DNA of 64,000 bases. Origin: Methylohalobius sp964654415 (GTDB lineage: Bacteria; Pseudomonadota; Gammaproteobacteria; Methylococcales; Methylothermaceae). The notes under the pieces are model-generated. The model was not told the origin of the DNA, searched no databases, and saw only the letters and a program-made list of their open reading frames with translations. The stretch spans positions 20,854-84,853 of the forward strand of contig CAZZIP010000011.1 of NCBI GenBank assembly GCA_964654415.1. The letters run 5' to 3'. This document shows positions 42,112 through 50,603 of this stretch, one piece after another (the stretch's first letter is position 1; each line of letters opens with the position of its first letter). The position numbers and the translations under genes were made by a program.

Positions 42112-43684
42112 AGGGTATCTGGCTTTCGTCCTTCATGCCCATCTGCCGTACGTGCGTCATCCGGAATACGATGCGTTCCTGGAAGAGCGTTGGCTGTTTG
42201 AGGCGATCACCGAGACTTATATCCCGCTGATCAAAATCTTCGACCGTCTGGTTAAAGAGCAGGTACCTGGCAAACTGACTCTGTCGATCTCTCCCAGCCT
42301 ACTCGCCATGCTGGAAGACGAGCTCTTGATGGAGCGTTACGCAACCCACCTTGGTAAGCTGATCGAGCTGAGCGAGAAAGAGTTGGTGCGCACTCAAAAC
42401 GAGCCGCATTTCCACTACCTGGCGGGAGTTTACCGCGGCTTATTCCAAGAAACCCAAGCGATCTTTGAGCGCTGTGGCGGTAAGCTGGCCTCTGTTTTCA
42501 AAAGCCTGCACCAGCAAGGCGCTGTCGAACTGATCACCACCTGCGCGACCCACGGTCTTTTACCCTTGCTTGCTGCTCAGCCTAAAGCCGTCGTGGCCCA
42601 GATAAAAACCGGCCTGGATTACTTCGAGAGCGTGTTCGGCTTTCGCCCCCGCGGCATGTGGCTTCCCGAATGCGGTTATTATCCAGGTCTGGATGAGCTT
42701 TTGAGCCACGAGGGGGTGCGCTTTTTCGTCCTGGAATCCCACGGGCTGGAGCACGCCAGCACCACTCCCTTTTACGGCGTCTACGCCCCGCTTTATACCC
42801 CTTCTGGAGTGGCCGCCTTCGGTCGCGATCAAGGCAGTGCTAAGCAAGTTTGGTCGGCGCGCGAGGGCTTTCCCGGCCATCCCGACTACCGCGAGTTTTA
42901 CCGCGACATCGGCCACGACCTCGATTTCGACTACATCCACCCCTATATTGCAGATGGGGTACGAGTGGATACCGGAATCAAGTATTATCGGATCACCGGT
43001 CCGACTGCCTGGAAGGAGCCCTATCATCCCGAGGTAGCCAAAGAACGGGCGGCTCAGCACGCCGGCGAGTTTCTCCATCAGCGGATTTCCCACCTTGAGT
43101 ACCTGGCCTCGACGATGGAGGTAGCTCCGATCGTGGTTGCTCCGTTCGATGCGGAATTGTTCGGCCATTGGTGGTTCGAAGGACCAAAGTGGCTCGACTT
43201 CGTCATCCGCAAGGCCGCCTTCGACCAGGATACCCTGGAGCTAATCGCGCTTTCCGATTATCTTGACCGCCATCCGGTCCATCAGGTGGGAATCCCGGCC
43301 ACCTCCACCTGGGGACACAAGGGGTATCTGGAAGGTTGGTTGAACGGCAAGACCGATTGGATCTATCCGCAGCTTTACGAATGCGCCGCCCGCATGGAAA
43401 AGCTGGCCCAGCGCCATAGCCGGGAACCGGTGGCACCACTCACCCGGCGGGCGCTCAACCAGGCCCTGCGAGAACTGCTCCTGGCGCAGAGTTCCGACTG
43501 GCCGTTCATCATCAACAACGAGACCTCGACCCAATACGCAACGCGCCGGGTCAAGGACCACGTAGCCAGGTTCTGCTATCTGGCCGAGGCGATCGAGCGC
43601 GGAAAAATCGATGCGGAGAAGCTCGCCGCTTTGGAGGCGATGGACAGCCTCTTTCCTCAAGCAGACTATCGGGTTTTTCAATGA
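42104..43684 (+). CDS. GH57 1,4-alpha-glucan branching enzyme (DUF1957)
   Basis: 526 aa. N-terminal KGYLAFVLHAHLPYVRHPEY is the GH57 start. Catalytic nucleophile Glu189 lies in GMWLPECGYYPG and acid/base Asp349 in APFDAELFGHWWFEGP; the DUF1957 C-terminal helical part ends LLLAQSSDWPFIINNETSTQ, as in Thermus/Thermococcus branching enzymes. It would introduce alpha-1,6 branches into the glucan made by the preceding synthase-like enzyme. Normal length; the two genes are translationally coupled. Confidence 0.92.
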   Translation: MAKGYLAFVLHAHLPYVRHPEYDAFLEERWLFEAITETYIPLIKIFDRLVKEQVPGKLTLSISPSLLAMLEDELLMERYATHLGKLIELSEKELVRTQNEPHFHYLAGVYRGLFQETQAIFERCGGKLASVFKSLHQQGAVELITTCATHGLLPLLAAQPKAVVAQIKTGLDYFESVFGFRPRGMWLPECGYYPGLDELLSHEGVRFFVLESHGLEHASTTPFYGVYAPLYTPSGVAAFGRDQGSAKQVWSAREGFPGHPDYREFYRDIGHDLDFDYIHPYIADGVRVDTGIKYYRITGPTAWKEPYHPEVAKERAAQHAGEFLHQRISHLEYLASTMEVAPIVVAPFDAELFGHWWFEGPKWLDFVIRKAAFDQDTLELIALSDYLDRHPVHQVGIPATSTWGHKGYLEGWLNGKTDWIYPQLYECAARMEKLAQRHSREPVAPLTRRALNQALRELLLAQSSDWPFIINNETSTQYATRRVKDHVARFCYLAEAIERGKIDAEKLAALEAMDSLFPQADYRVFQ

Positions 43685-43694
43685 GGAGGCAACT

Positions 43695-44549
43695 ATGCTG
43701 CGCGAATTAGGTACCACTGGAATCCGGGTGACTGCTATCGGTTTGGGCGCGATGCCGCTCTCGCTCGCTGGCCGCCCAGACGAAGCGCAAGCTTTTAAAG
43801 TCATCGAAACCTTCTTGAACCTAGGCGGTAACTTCATCGACACCGCCAACGTCTATTGCCTGGACGACAACGACATCGGCCACAACGAACGGCTGATCGC
43901 CAAAGCGCTAAAACGGCTCGGCAAGAAATCCGAAGTGATCGTGGCGACCAAGGGGGGCTTGCGGCGGCCGCGCGGCGGCTGGGTGACCGACGGACGCCCG
44001 GAGTTCTTGCGTGCTTCCTTAGAACAAAGCCTCAAGGCGTTGGATACCGATTGCATCACCTTATACCAACTCCACGCCGTAGATCCCAAGGTGGGTTTGG
44101 ACGCCAGCTTGGATGCCCTGATCGATTTTCAAAAAGAAGGCAAGATCCGGTATCTGGGGCTTTCCAACGTCGACCAGAACCAGCTCGAGCGCGCTCTGCA
44201 AAAAGCCCAGATCGTCTCGGTCCAGAACCGCTGCAACGTGCTCGAACGGCAGGATTTCTACACTGGCCTGGTGGAATTCTGCCAAAAGCACCAAATTACC
44301 TACATCCCCCACAGCCCGGTCGGCGGCCACCACGGTCACAATCGGCTGAAGGAGCATCCATTACTCAACCGGCTGGCTAAAAAATATGGCGCCTCTCCCT
44401 ACGCCATCGCCTTGGCCTGGCTGCTCGCCAAAGGCGAGCACATCCTGCCCATCCCGGGAGCGAGCAAGCCTTCCAGCATCGAAGACAGCTTCAAGGCGAT
44501 CGCGATCCGCCTCACCCCGGAAGACGTCGCCGCGCTTGAGGCAAGCTGA
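43695..44549 (+). CDS. Aldo/keto reductase
   Basis: 284 aa from ATG 43695 with GAGGAGG upstream. TIM-barrel NADPH-dependent reductase: LRELGTTGIRVTAIGLGAMP, NFIDTANVYCLDD with the catalytic Asp and Tyr, EVIVATKGG with Lys, LYQLHAVDPKVG with His, and a cofactor segment LAWLLAKGEHILPIPGASKP. It starts 10 bases after the branching enzyme, so it may be part of the same transcript, but its substrate is unknown. Confidence 0.9.
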   Translation: MLRELGTTGIRVTAIGLGAMPLSLAGRPDEAQAFKVIETFLNLGGNFIDTANVYCLDDNDIGHNERLIAKALKRLGKKSEVIVATKGGLRRPRGGWVTDGRPEFLRASLEQSLKALDTDCITLYQLHAVDPKVGLDASLDALIDFQKEGKIRYLGLSNVDQNQLERALQKAQIVSVQNRCNVLERQDFYTGLVEFCQKHQITYIPHSPVGGHHGHNRLKEHPLLNRLAKKYGASPYAIALAWLLAKGEHILPIPGASKPSSIEDSFKAIAIRLTPEDVAALEAS

Positions 44550-44628
44550 ATCCGCCGATGAAAATCGGCATGATCCCTTGGCCGGATGGGCGCCAATTTA
44601 GACCGCCGCGGGAATCCGCATCTAATTT

Positions 44629-45489
44629 ATGGAGCAGCTTATTCTCGACCACGAAATCGCCATCCGCCTGGGATTCTTCGGCGGGGTGCTGGCCGGCATG
44701 GCCCTTTGGGAAACCCTGGCACCCAGGCGGACGCGGCGCCTTTTAAGACGTGTGCGCTGGCCGGCCAACTTGGCCGTTGCGGCGTTGAACTCGGTGCTGC
44801 TGCGCCTTCTTCTGCCGTGGTCGGCCGCAGAGTTTGCGATGTTCGCGCAGGTGCATAGCTGGGGCATTCTGAACCTTGTGGAGCGACCGCAGTGGCTCGC
44901 GATCGCCATTTCGCTGCTCGCCCTGGATTTTGCCATTTACCTGCAGCACGTGATGTTCCATGCGGTACCGGCCCTGTGGCGCCTGCATCGGGTGCATCAC
45001 GCAGACCTCGACTTCGATGTCACCACCGGCATCCGCTTCCATCCCCTGGAAGCCTTGCTGTCCATGCTCTTCAAGTTCGCGGTGATCGCCGTGCTCGGAC
45101 CGCCGGCGGCCGGCGTCGTGCTGTTCGAAGCGATCCTAAACGCCACTGCCATGTTCAACCATTCCAACGCCCGCTTGCCGATAGGAGCCGACCGCCTCCT
45201 GCGCTTGCTCGTGGTCACCCCGGACATGCACCGCGTGCACCATTCGGTCCACGCCGACGAAGCCAACAGCAACTTCGGGTTCAACCTGCCCTGGTGGGAT
45301 CGGCTGCTCGGCACCTATCGAGCTCAGCCGCGGCACGGCCATGAACAAATGACTATCGGTATCCGGACAGTGCGCGACCCAAAACGGTGTGGGAGGCTGC
45401 TTGGGATGCTGGCGCTGCCGTTTATCGGTCCGGCCGGCGACTACGCCATCAACCGCCGGCCTGGGAGCAATGCGCCTGCAAACAGCTAA
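44629..45489 (+). CDS. Sterol desaturase/fatty-acid hydroxylase-family membrane protein
   Basis: 286 aa with about four membrane segments. The diiron histidine boxes are present: HVMFH, HRVHHADLD, and HRVHHSVHADEANSNFG, followed by FNLPWWDRLLGTYR. These are the signature of the fatty-acid hydroxylase / sterol desaturase superfamily, which uses O2 at the membrane. Substrate (lipid, carotenoid or hopanoid) cannot be told. Start at ATG 44629 has no strong ribosome site. Confidence 0.85.
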   Translation: MEQLILDHEIAIRLGFFGGVLAGMALWETLAPRRTRRLLRRVRWPANLAVAALNSVLLRLLLPWSAAEFAMFAQVHSWGILNLVERPQWLAIAISLLALDFAIYLQHVMFHAVPALWRLHRVHHADLDFDVTTGIRFHPLEALLSMLFKFAVIAVLGPPAAGVVLFEAILNATAMFNHSNARLPIGADRLLRLLVVTPDMHRVHHSVHADEANSNFGFNLPWWDRLLGTYRAQPRHGHEQMTIGIRTVRDPKRCGRLLGMLALPFIGPAGDYAINRRPGSNAPANS

Positions 45490-45623
45490 CCTTCCAAACG
45501 CTGAAGAGGCAAGATCAGCGTCCTTCTGCTGGGTCTGGGACGCGCGGTATGGATCGTAGGAGATCGCAAGGTATCGAAAACGAAGTCTGGCCGTGGAAAA
45601 ACGCAACCCGAGGAACTGAACCC

Positions 45624-46313
45624 ATGGACCGATTCCGAATTCTAATCCTGCTAGTGGTGCTTGTCCTGATAGGCGCTTTTCTTAGCTTTGACCTCCAGCG
45701 CTTTCTGAGCCTGGAGACGCTCAAGGCACAGCAGATGGCGATAGAAACCTGGCGCAGCGCCCATCCGGTGCTAGCGGCGGCGATTTATTTCGTCCTGTAT
45801 GTGACGGTTGCAGCCTTGTCTTTGCCCGGTGCAGCGGTCCTCACCCTGGCAGGCGGAGCCATGTTTGGGTTAGTGTGGGGGACGATCATTGTGTCCTTCG
45901 CTTCCAGCCTTGGAGCTACCCTAGCCTTTTTGGCTGCACGCTTTGTGCTGCGCGACCTAGTCAGACAGCGCTTCGGCGACCGCCTTCAGGCGATCGATCA
46001 AGGGATCAGGCGCGACGGCATCTTTTATCTGTTCGCCCTGCGCCTAGTGCCAGTGTTTCCGTTTTTCGTCATCAATTTGGCGATGGGGTTGACCACGATG
46101 CCGGCGTTCACCTTTTACTGGGTGAGCCAACTGGGCATGTTGCCCGCGACCTTAGTCTATGTAAACGCCGGCACCCAACTGGCGAAGATCGATTCACTCT
46201 CCGACCTCTTGTCCCCTGCGGTATTGGGATCGTTCGCGCTGCTAGGAGTGTTCCCCTTGATCGCCAAGAAAATCGTCGATCTGGCCAAAGCCAAAAAGGC
46301 TTATGCCAAATAG
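45624..46313 (+). CDS. TVP38/TMEM64-family membrane protein, truncated from a larger fusion
   Basis: 229 aa from ATG 45624 with GAGGA upstream. VTT-domain features: AAIYFVLYVTVAALSLPGAA, LAGGAMFGLVWGTIIVSFAS and RLVPVFPFFVINLAMGLTTM. The stop TAG at 46311-46313 is directly followed, in the same frame, by a flavoprotein sequence (see next entry). In known two-domain proteins the TVP38 part is fused through a KAYAK-W-type linker to a mercuric-reductase-like flavoprotein, so this gene probably lost its second half by one base change. TVP38/DedA-type proteins act in membrane lipid or ion transport, exact role unclear. Confidence 0.85.
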   Translation: MDRFRILILLVVLVLIGAFLSFDLQRFLSLETLKAQQMAIETWRSAHPVLAAAIYFVLYVTVAALSLPGAAVLTLAGGAMFGLVWGTIIVSFASSLGATLAFLAARFVLRDLVRQRFGDRLQAIDQGIRRDGIFYLFALRLVPVFPFFVINLAMGLTTMPAFTFYWVSQLGMLPATLVYVNAGTQLAKIDSLSDLLSPAVLGSFALLGVFPLIAKKIVDLAKAKKAYAK

Positions 46314-46565
46314 CCCAAGCCGCAATGCTTCGATTGCGACCTGGTGGTTATCGGCGCCGGGGCTGCCGGGCTTTCGGCTGCGTATCTGGCGGCAGCGCTC
46401 AAGGCTAAAGTGACCCCGGGGGAAAAAGAGCGTATGGGTGGCGACTGTCTCAATACCAGCTGTGTGCCTTCCAAGGCATCGGTCTGCACTTGTCGCCTGT
46501 TGGCGCAGATCTGATGCGCCTCCGAACTGGGGATTCGGGAAGCGCACGCCGAGTTCGAAGGTGCA
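46314..46565 (+). pseudogene. Remnant of mercuric-reductase-like flavoprotein domain
   Basis: In frame with the TVP38 gene past its stop codon: DLVVIGAGAAGLSAAYLAAA (the FAD-binding GxGxxG fold), then MGGDCLNTSCVPSKASV with the redox Cys pair, ending at TGA 46512. After a frame change, ASELGIREAHAEFE matches the following family helix and then ends. Only about 80 of roughly 470 expected residues remain. No functional enzyme can be made. Confidence 0.85.
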
Positions 46566-46706
46566 AAAATACCTCTTTCCCCGGTCGCATCCAGCGGTAA
46601 CATAGCCTAAGATAATATCGTGGCCTATGGGGGCGTTGCTTTTGGCAGAGGCAGGTGACCTGTTCCTGCGAATCGGACTGTATTCGATGGATTTTAAGGA
46701 AAAGCA

Positions 46707-47015
46707 ATGAAAACAAATTCAGGAAAATATATTGTCGTTGTCCTCTCAAGTCTCTTCGTTTTAGGTTGCTCGAGCATACGCGCTAGGACTGACACCGCGG
46801 CTGCGGATTGGACGATCTATCCCGGCGTTCAGAAGGACGTGAAAGAGATGGGTGAGATATTGAGCAGCCAGCGCAAGGAGCCGCTTTGGGTCAAGGGGCT
46901 AGTGACCACCATTCTGATCGCGGATCTGCCCTTTACGGTCGTTTTCGACACCCTCGCGTCACCCTACGATTTGTATCGCCTATACACGCCCCAGGCTCAG
47001 GCCGAAGCGCGTTGA
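46707..47015 (+). CDS. YceK/YidQ-family lipoprotein
   Basis: 102 aa. Lipobox in SLFVLGCSSI, then RTDTAAADWTIYPGVQKDVK, and LPFTVVFDTLASPYDLYRLY, the conserved YceK/YidQ pattern. Attached to the membrane by the N-terminal Cys lipid; the biological role is unknown. ATG 46707 is preceded by TTTAAGGAAAAGCA as ribosome site. Converges with nqrF. Confidence 0.85.
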   Translation: MKTNSGKYIVVVLSSLFVLGCSSIRARTDTAAADWTIYPGVQKDVKEMGEILSSQRKEPLWVKGLVTTILIADLPFTVVFDTLASPYDLYRLYTPQAQAEAR

Positions 47016-47057
47016 GTCTTGCCACCATTTCTACGGATGACGAGACTCGACATCGCT

Positions 47058-48338
47058 TCAAAACTTGTCGAAAAAGATGCTGTCTTGCTCCACCCCCAAA
47101 CTGTCGAGCAAGGCCAACACCGCGTCTATCATCGGCGGTGGGCCGCAAAGATAATACTGACAGTCCTCCGGCGCAGGATGATGTTGCAGGTAGCGCTCGT
47201 ACAATACCTGATGAATGAAGCCCACCGGCCCTTCCCAACGATCTTCGGGCCGGGGTTCAGAAAGCGCCACCTGCCAGGAGAAATTGGGGTATTCCTGGGT
47301 CAAGCGCTCAAACAAGTCAGCGTAAAACAGCTCCCTCAAGCTTCTTGCCCCATACCAGTAGCTCATCTTGCGTTGAGTCTTCTTGCGCTTGAGTTCATCC
47401 AAAATCATCGAACGCAACGGCGCCATCCCGGACCCGCCGCCGACAAACACCATCTCGCCACCTTCGCGCACGACAAATTCTCCATAAGGACCTGAAATCT
47501 TCACCTTCTGCCCTGGTTTGAGCGAAAACGCGTACGAGGAAACCTGACCGGGAGGGATATTCGGTCGATCCGGCGGCGGCAGCGCCAAGCGCACGTTGAG
47601 CATGGCGATATTGCCTTCTTCTGGAGAGTTGGCCAGCGAATAGGAGCGCGTGGTGGGGCGGGCGAGCTTGGATTCGTAGCGCCACCAATCAAAGCGATCC
47701 CAGTCTACGCGAAAGCGCTCGTCTATAGCGAAATCGCGAAAGCGTAAGTGATGCGGCGGAGCTTCCAGCAGGATGTACTGGCCAGCTTTAAAGCGCATCG
47801 GTTCTGGCAGATCCAATACCAGTTCCTTGACCAGCGGCGTCAGATTGCGATTGCTGCGCACCGTCGCAATCCAAGTTTTAACGCCTAAGACCTCCTGAGG
47901 TACGCGCAGCTTGAGGTCGTTTTTGACGGTGACTTCGCAGGTCAGCCGGTAACCCTGGCGGATCAGCGCCCGCCCTAGGCGGTCGATTTCAGGTGGTAGC
48001 GGAGGGCCTGCCCCCTCCTCGATGATGGCTCGGCACTCGCCGCAGATCCCCTTACCACCGCACGCCGAGGGAAGATAAATGCCACAGCTTGCCAAAGCCG
48101 AAAGCAGCTTGCCCCCCACAGGCACCTCCAAAGTTCTCTCGCCGTTGATGAGGATCTTGGCTACTCCCGAAGGCACGATCCAGGTTTTGGCAAGCAAGAT
48201 CACGCTGGTTAAAACGAATACCAGTCCGACAAATAGCAAAACCCCAAGCGCGATCTGCGGCCATTTAGCCAACCAGATCTCGACCAGGGGCTGCCAAAAC
48301 TCCTGAAATTGCATCAGCCTCTCGTCGTCAAGCTGCAT
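47058..48338 (-). CDS. nqrF: Na+-NQR subunit F-like flavoprotein
   Basis: 426 aa from ATG 48338 (frame open to 48398). An N-terminal membrane helix (IALGVLLFVGLVFVLTSVIL) is followed by a plant-type [2Fe-2S] domain with Cys in SACGGKGICGECR and LTCEV, then FAD- and NAD(H)-binding domains: RSYSLANSP (FAD), GGGSGMAPLRSM (NAD) and YLCGPPPMIDAVLALL. This is NqrF, the electron-entry subunit of sodium-pumping NADH:quinone reductase. Start overlaps the end of nqrC. Other nqr genes (A, B, D, E) are not present in the window. Confidence 0.92.
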   Translation of the reverse strand: MQLDDERLMQFQEFWQPLVEIWLAKWPQIALGVLLFVGLVFVLTSVILLAKTWIVPSGVAKILINGERTLEVPVGGKLLSALASCGIYLPSACGGKGICGECRAIIEEGAGPPLPPEIDRLGRALIRQGYRLTCEVTVKNDLKLRVPQEVLGVKTWIATVRSNRNLTPLVKELVLDLPEPMRFKAGQYILLEAPPHHLRFRDFAIDERFRVDWDRFDWWRYESKLARPTTRSYSLANSPEEGNIAMLNVRLALPPPDRPNIPPGQVSSYAFSLKPGQKVKISGPYGEFVVREGGEMVFVGGGSGMAPLRSMILDELKRKKTQRKMSYWYGARSLRELFYADLFERLTQEYPNFSWQVALSEPRPEDRWEGPVGFIHQVLYERYLQHHPAPEDCQYYLCGPPPMIDAVLALLDSLGVEQDSIFFDKF

Positions 48339-49128
48339 GTTCACCGGCCGTTTGCCTGCGCAGCTGCTCAAGAAAAGGCCCATAGCCATCAGGACCAAGC
48401 CAGTAACGGACCAAGCGATCGACTCCGCGGGTGGTTAAAGTCGCTCCAGTCAGTCCGTCCACTTGATGGATCGCCTCTGGCCGGTGAAGGTCCACTGTTC
48501 CCTTGATCACTTCGATCGCTACCTGACCTTGCGCGTCAAAAGCCAGCTTGCCACGCCAAAGAGCCTTCCAACGGGGGTTGTCCACCTCTCCGCCTAACCC
48601 TGGGGTCTCGCGGTGTTCATAAAACGTAATGCCGGCAATGGTAGTCAAATCGCTCTCCAAGGCAAGATAGCCGTACAAAGTTGACCACAAGCCGCGCCCA
48701 TAAATAGGCAAAATCAAGCGGGTAAACCCGTGTTCGCCTTTGACGAAGTAGACCGGCATGTAACGGGGCCTGAGCTTAATTCCGGCAAGATCCAACTCCT
48801 TGGGGATAGGCTTGCCATAGCGGGGATCGCGGGCCATGGCAGAAATATCGAACATCGCCAGGTCACCGATCCCCAGGCGCCTCGGATCGGCCGGGCGGCC
48901 GCTGTCCAGATCCACAAGCCAAGGTTCGATGCGGGTTTGATAAACTTGCAGCAGGTCCTCGCCGGCTTCTGCCGGAACGTCCGCCACCACCAGAAGGTGG
49001 CGGACCTGGTCCAAGCGGATATTGCGTGCCTGACGCTCTTTGAGCAAGACCGCAGCGCTGGTCACCATAAGCGAGCACGCAAAGCTCACTCCCAGCACTA
49101 CGGCAAACATCTTAAGCGCCTGTCGCAT
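48328..49128 (-). CDS. nqrC: Na+-NQR subunit C-like protein, FMN-carrying
   Basis: 266 aa. An N-terminal helix (MFAVVLGVSFACSLMVTSAA) anchors it; then ALESDLTTIAGITFYEHRET and PGLGGEVDNPRWKALWRGKL, the NqrC signature, and DGLTGATLTTRG with Thr230 as the expected site of covalent FMN attachment by ApbE. The following VRYWLGPDGYGPFLEQL is also characteristic. It sits directly before nqrF with the usual nqrD and nqrE missing in between. ApbE is encoded 33 kb away in this window. Confidence 0.92.
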   Translation of the reverse strand: MRQALKMFAVVLGVSFACSLMVTSAAVLLKERQARNIRLDQVRHLLVVADVPAEAGEDLLQVYQTRIEPWLVDLDSGRPADPRRLGIGDLAMFDISAMARDPRYGKPIPKELDLAGIKLRPRYMPVYFVKGEHGFTRLILPIYGRGLWSTLYGYLALESDLTTIAGITFYEHRETPGLGGEVDNPRWKALWRGKLAFDAQGQVAIEVIKGTVDLHRPEAIHQVDGLTGATLTTRGVDRLVRYWLGPDGYGPFLEQLRRQTAGEHAA

Positions 49129-49183
49129 ATTTTTAAAACTTTACCACCTCAAACCGATTCATGCTACAAGCTATAATTGAAGT

Positions 49184-49822
49184 ATGTTCACCCTAAACAC
49201 ACTCGCTTTAAGCCTTTTAATCGCGGCGATTTCCACCAATGCGCTAGCGGTGGAGGTTGCCCCGCGCATCAGCGACCGCGAGATCATCGAAGCGTTGACC
49301 GAACTGAAAGCTGGTCAGAGGGCCTTAGCAGAACAGATGGATCAACGCTTTTCTGCCATACAGGCGCAGATGGATCAGCGCTTTTCTGCCATGCAGGCGC
49401 AAATAGATCAGCGCTTTGCTACTGTCGACCAACGCTTTGCGGCTATGGAGGCGCAAATGGATCAGCGCTTTTCTGCCATGCAGGCGCAAATGGATCAGCG
49501 CTTTGCTACTGTCGATCAACATTTCACCGCCGTGGATCAGCGCTTTGACAGCCTAGAAAAGCGCTTGGATTTCATCCAAAATCTGCTTTTGGCTTTGATC
49601 GCTGGAGTATTTGGGCTGATCGGTTTTGTCGTCTGGGACCGCTATTCCACTTTACGCCCGATGGATTTGAGAATCCGCCGCCTGGAAGAAGATCTAGAGC
49701 GCGACTTGGAGCTCAAATCGCCGGAAGGCTCGCGCCTGACACGCCTGATCCACGCCTTACGGGAGCTGGCCAAGACCGATCAGCGCATCGAGGCGATTCT
49801 AAAAGAGTTTCACCTGCTTTAA
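49184..49822 (+). CDS. Coiled-coil repeat protein with membrane anchor
   Basis: 212 aa. A signal peptide (LALSLLIAAISTNALA) is followed by EIIEALTELKAGQRALAEQ and a run of 7- to 11-residue units with the shared phrase DQRF (MDQRFSAMQAQ, MDQRFATV, VDQRFAA and so on). DNA units of 33 bp are near identical, so the repeat number is probably unstable. Then a hydrophobic helix NLLLALIAGVFGLIGFVVW and a charged C-terminal helix follow. The layout is an exported coiled coil tethered by a C-terminal-half membrane helix. No function recognised. Divergent from nqrC, 55 bases apart. Confidence 0.7.
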   Translation: MFTLNTLALSLLIAAISTNALAVEVAPRISDREIIEALTELKAGQRALAEQMDQRFSAIQAQMDQRFSAMQAQIDQRFATVDQRFAAMEAQMDQRFSAMQAQMDQRFATVDQHFTAVDQRFDSLEKRLDFIQNLLLALIAGVFGLIGFVVWDRYSTLRPMDLRIRRLEEDLERDLELKSPEGSRLTRLIHALRELAKTDQRIEAILKEFHLL

Positions 49823-49827
49823 CCGCC

Positions 49828-49992
49828 ATGGGTCTGCCAAGACGCGACAACCAACGCCACACTTACAGGGAATATCTCGTCTGGCCGGAAGAAATTCGCT
49901 ACGAATCGGAACCCTGCCCGGTGTGGAGATCGATTGGGGGCTGTTTTCTGGCTTGCTCGGGCCATAGCCTGAGTGGGCCAACTGCCTGCTAA
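49828..49992 (+). pseudogene. Truncated Uma2-family endonuclease remnant
   Basis: ATG 49828 gives MGLPRRDNQRHTYREYLVWP then EEIRYE, the standard N-terminus of Uma2 (DUF820) restriction-endonuclease-like proteins, which then would continue with the E-L/I-x-x-G motif. Here the reading changes to unrelated residues and stops at 49992. Only the first about 26 residues are family-like. It lies squeezed between the coiled-coil gene and pilE. Confidence 0.6.
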
Positions 49993-50375
49993 TCCCAACA
50001 AGCGCTTGGACTCTTCGCCCCCGTGTGGGTTAGTTTGAGAGGCGTGCAAGAGGCGTCTTTTTCTGCCTGTACGCCTTGGGCTTCTGCTTTGAGCGTATAA
50101 CTAGTATCGCTGGGACCTGAGCCAAAATCGAAGGTATAGTAGCTTGCAAGATCGGTCCGGCACTGGGTAGTAGGCAAGGTCGCTCCGGTGTATTTCATAT
50201 TGGTGGTGTAGTAGCGTTCCATGAACTGCCCATACTCCACCAAACACGCCTCGGCTGTCTTGCGCCGGGTTTTGACCACGTAGTTTTGGTAAGAGGGATA
50301 GGCGACCGCCGCTAGAATAGCGACGATCGCGACTGTGATCATCACTTCAATTAAGGTAAATCCCCTAGTCTGCAT
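49989..50375 (-). CDS. pilE: Type IV pilin, PilE-like
   Basis: 128 aa. Short basic leader MQTRG, then FTLIEVMITVAIVAILAAVA, the prepilin-peptidase site (cleavage before Phe, Glu at +5) and hydrophobic helix. AYPSYQNYVVKTRRKTAEAC is typical of PilE minor pilins; two later cysteines (TTQCRTD and SPSACWD) can form the C-terminal disulfide loop. Last gene of the minor pilin operon. Confidence 0.9.
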   Translation of the reverse strand: MQTRGFTLIEVMITVAIVAILAAVAYPSYQNYVVKTRRKTAEACLVEYGQFMERYYTTNMKYTGATLPTTQCRTDLASYYTFDFGSGPSDTSYTLKAEAQGVQAEKDASCTPLKLTHTGAKSPSACWD

Positions 50376-50589
50376 TTTCCTTACCCCCGTTGTCTGGCTT
50401 TGCTTGTCTCTCCTCTTGTTTTTTAGGCTGGTTTTTAGAAGCCTTTTCCCGTTCAGGAGATTGAGGTGCCAGATCTTGGGTTTGCTCAGTTGCCGCTGGG
50501 ACAGCGCCAGGGGGTTGAGTGGTCATAGCCACCCCGAGGTTGCTGACCATCAGGATCGGTGCCACAAGGATCAGGTTTACTTTGCCCAT
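50365..50589 (-). CDS. Small exported hydrophilic protein in pilus operon
   Basis: 74 aa from ATG 50589 (longer frame to 50628 overlaps pilY1). N-terminal hydrophobic segment VNLILVAPILMVSNLGVAMT, then a strongly hydrophilic, Gln/Glu/Lys/Pro-rich tail (EREKASKNQPKKQEERQAKP). It overlaps pilE by 11 bases. No family is recognised; its placement between pilY1 and pilE suggests a pilus-related role, but it could be a non-functional reading frame. Confidence 0.45.
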   Translation of the reverse strand: MGKVNLILVAPILMVSNLGVAMTTQPPGAVPAATEQTQDLAPQSPEREKASKNQPKKQEERQAKPDNGGKENAD

Positions 50590-50603
50590 TAGCCTACTTC
50601 TAA

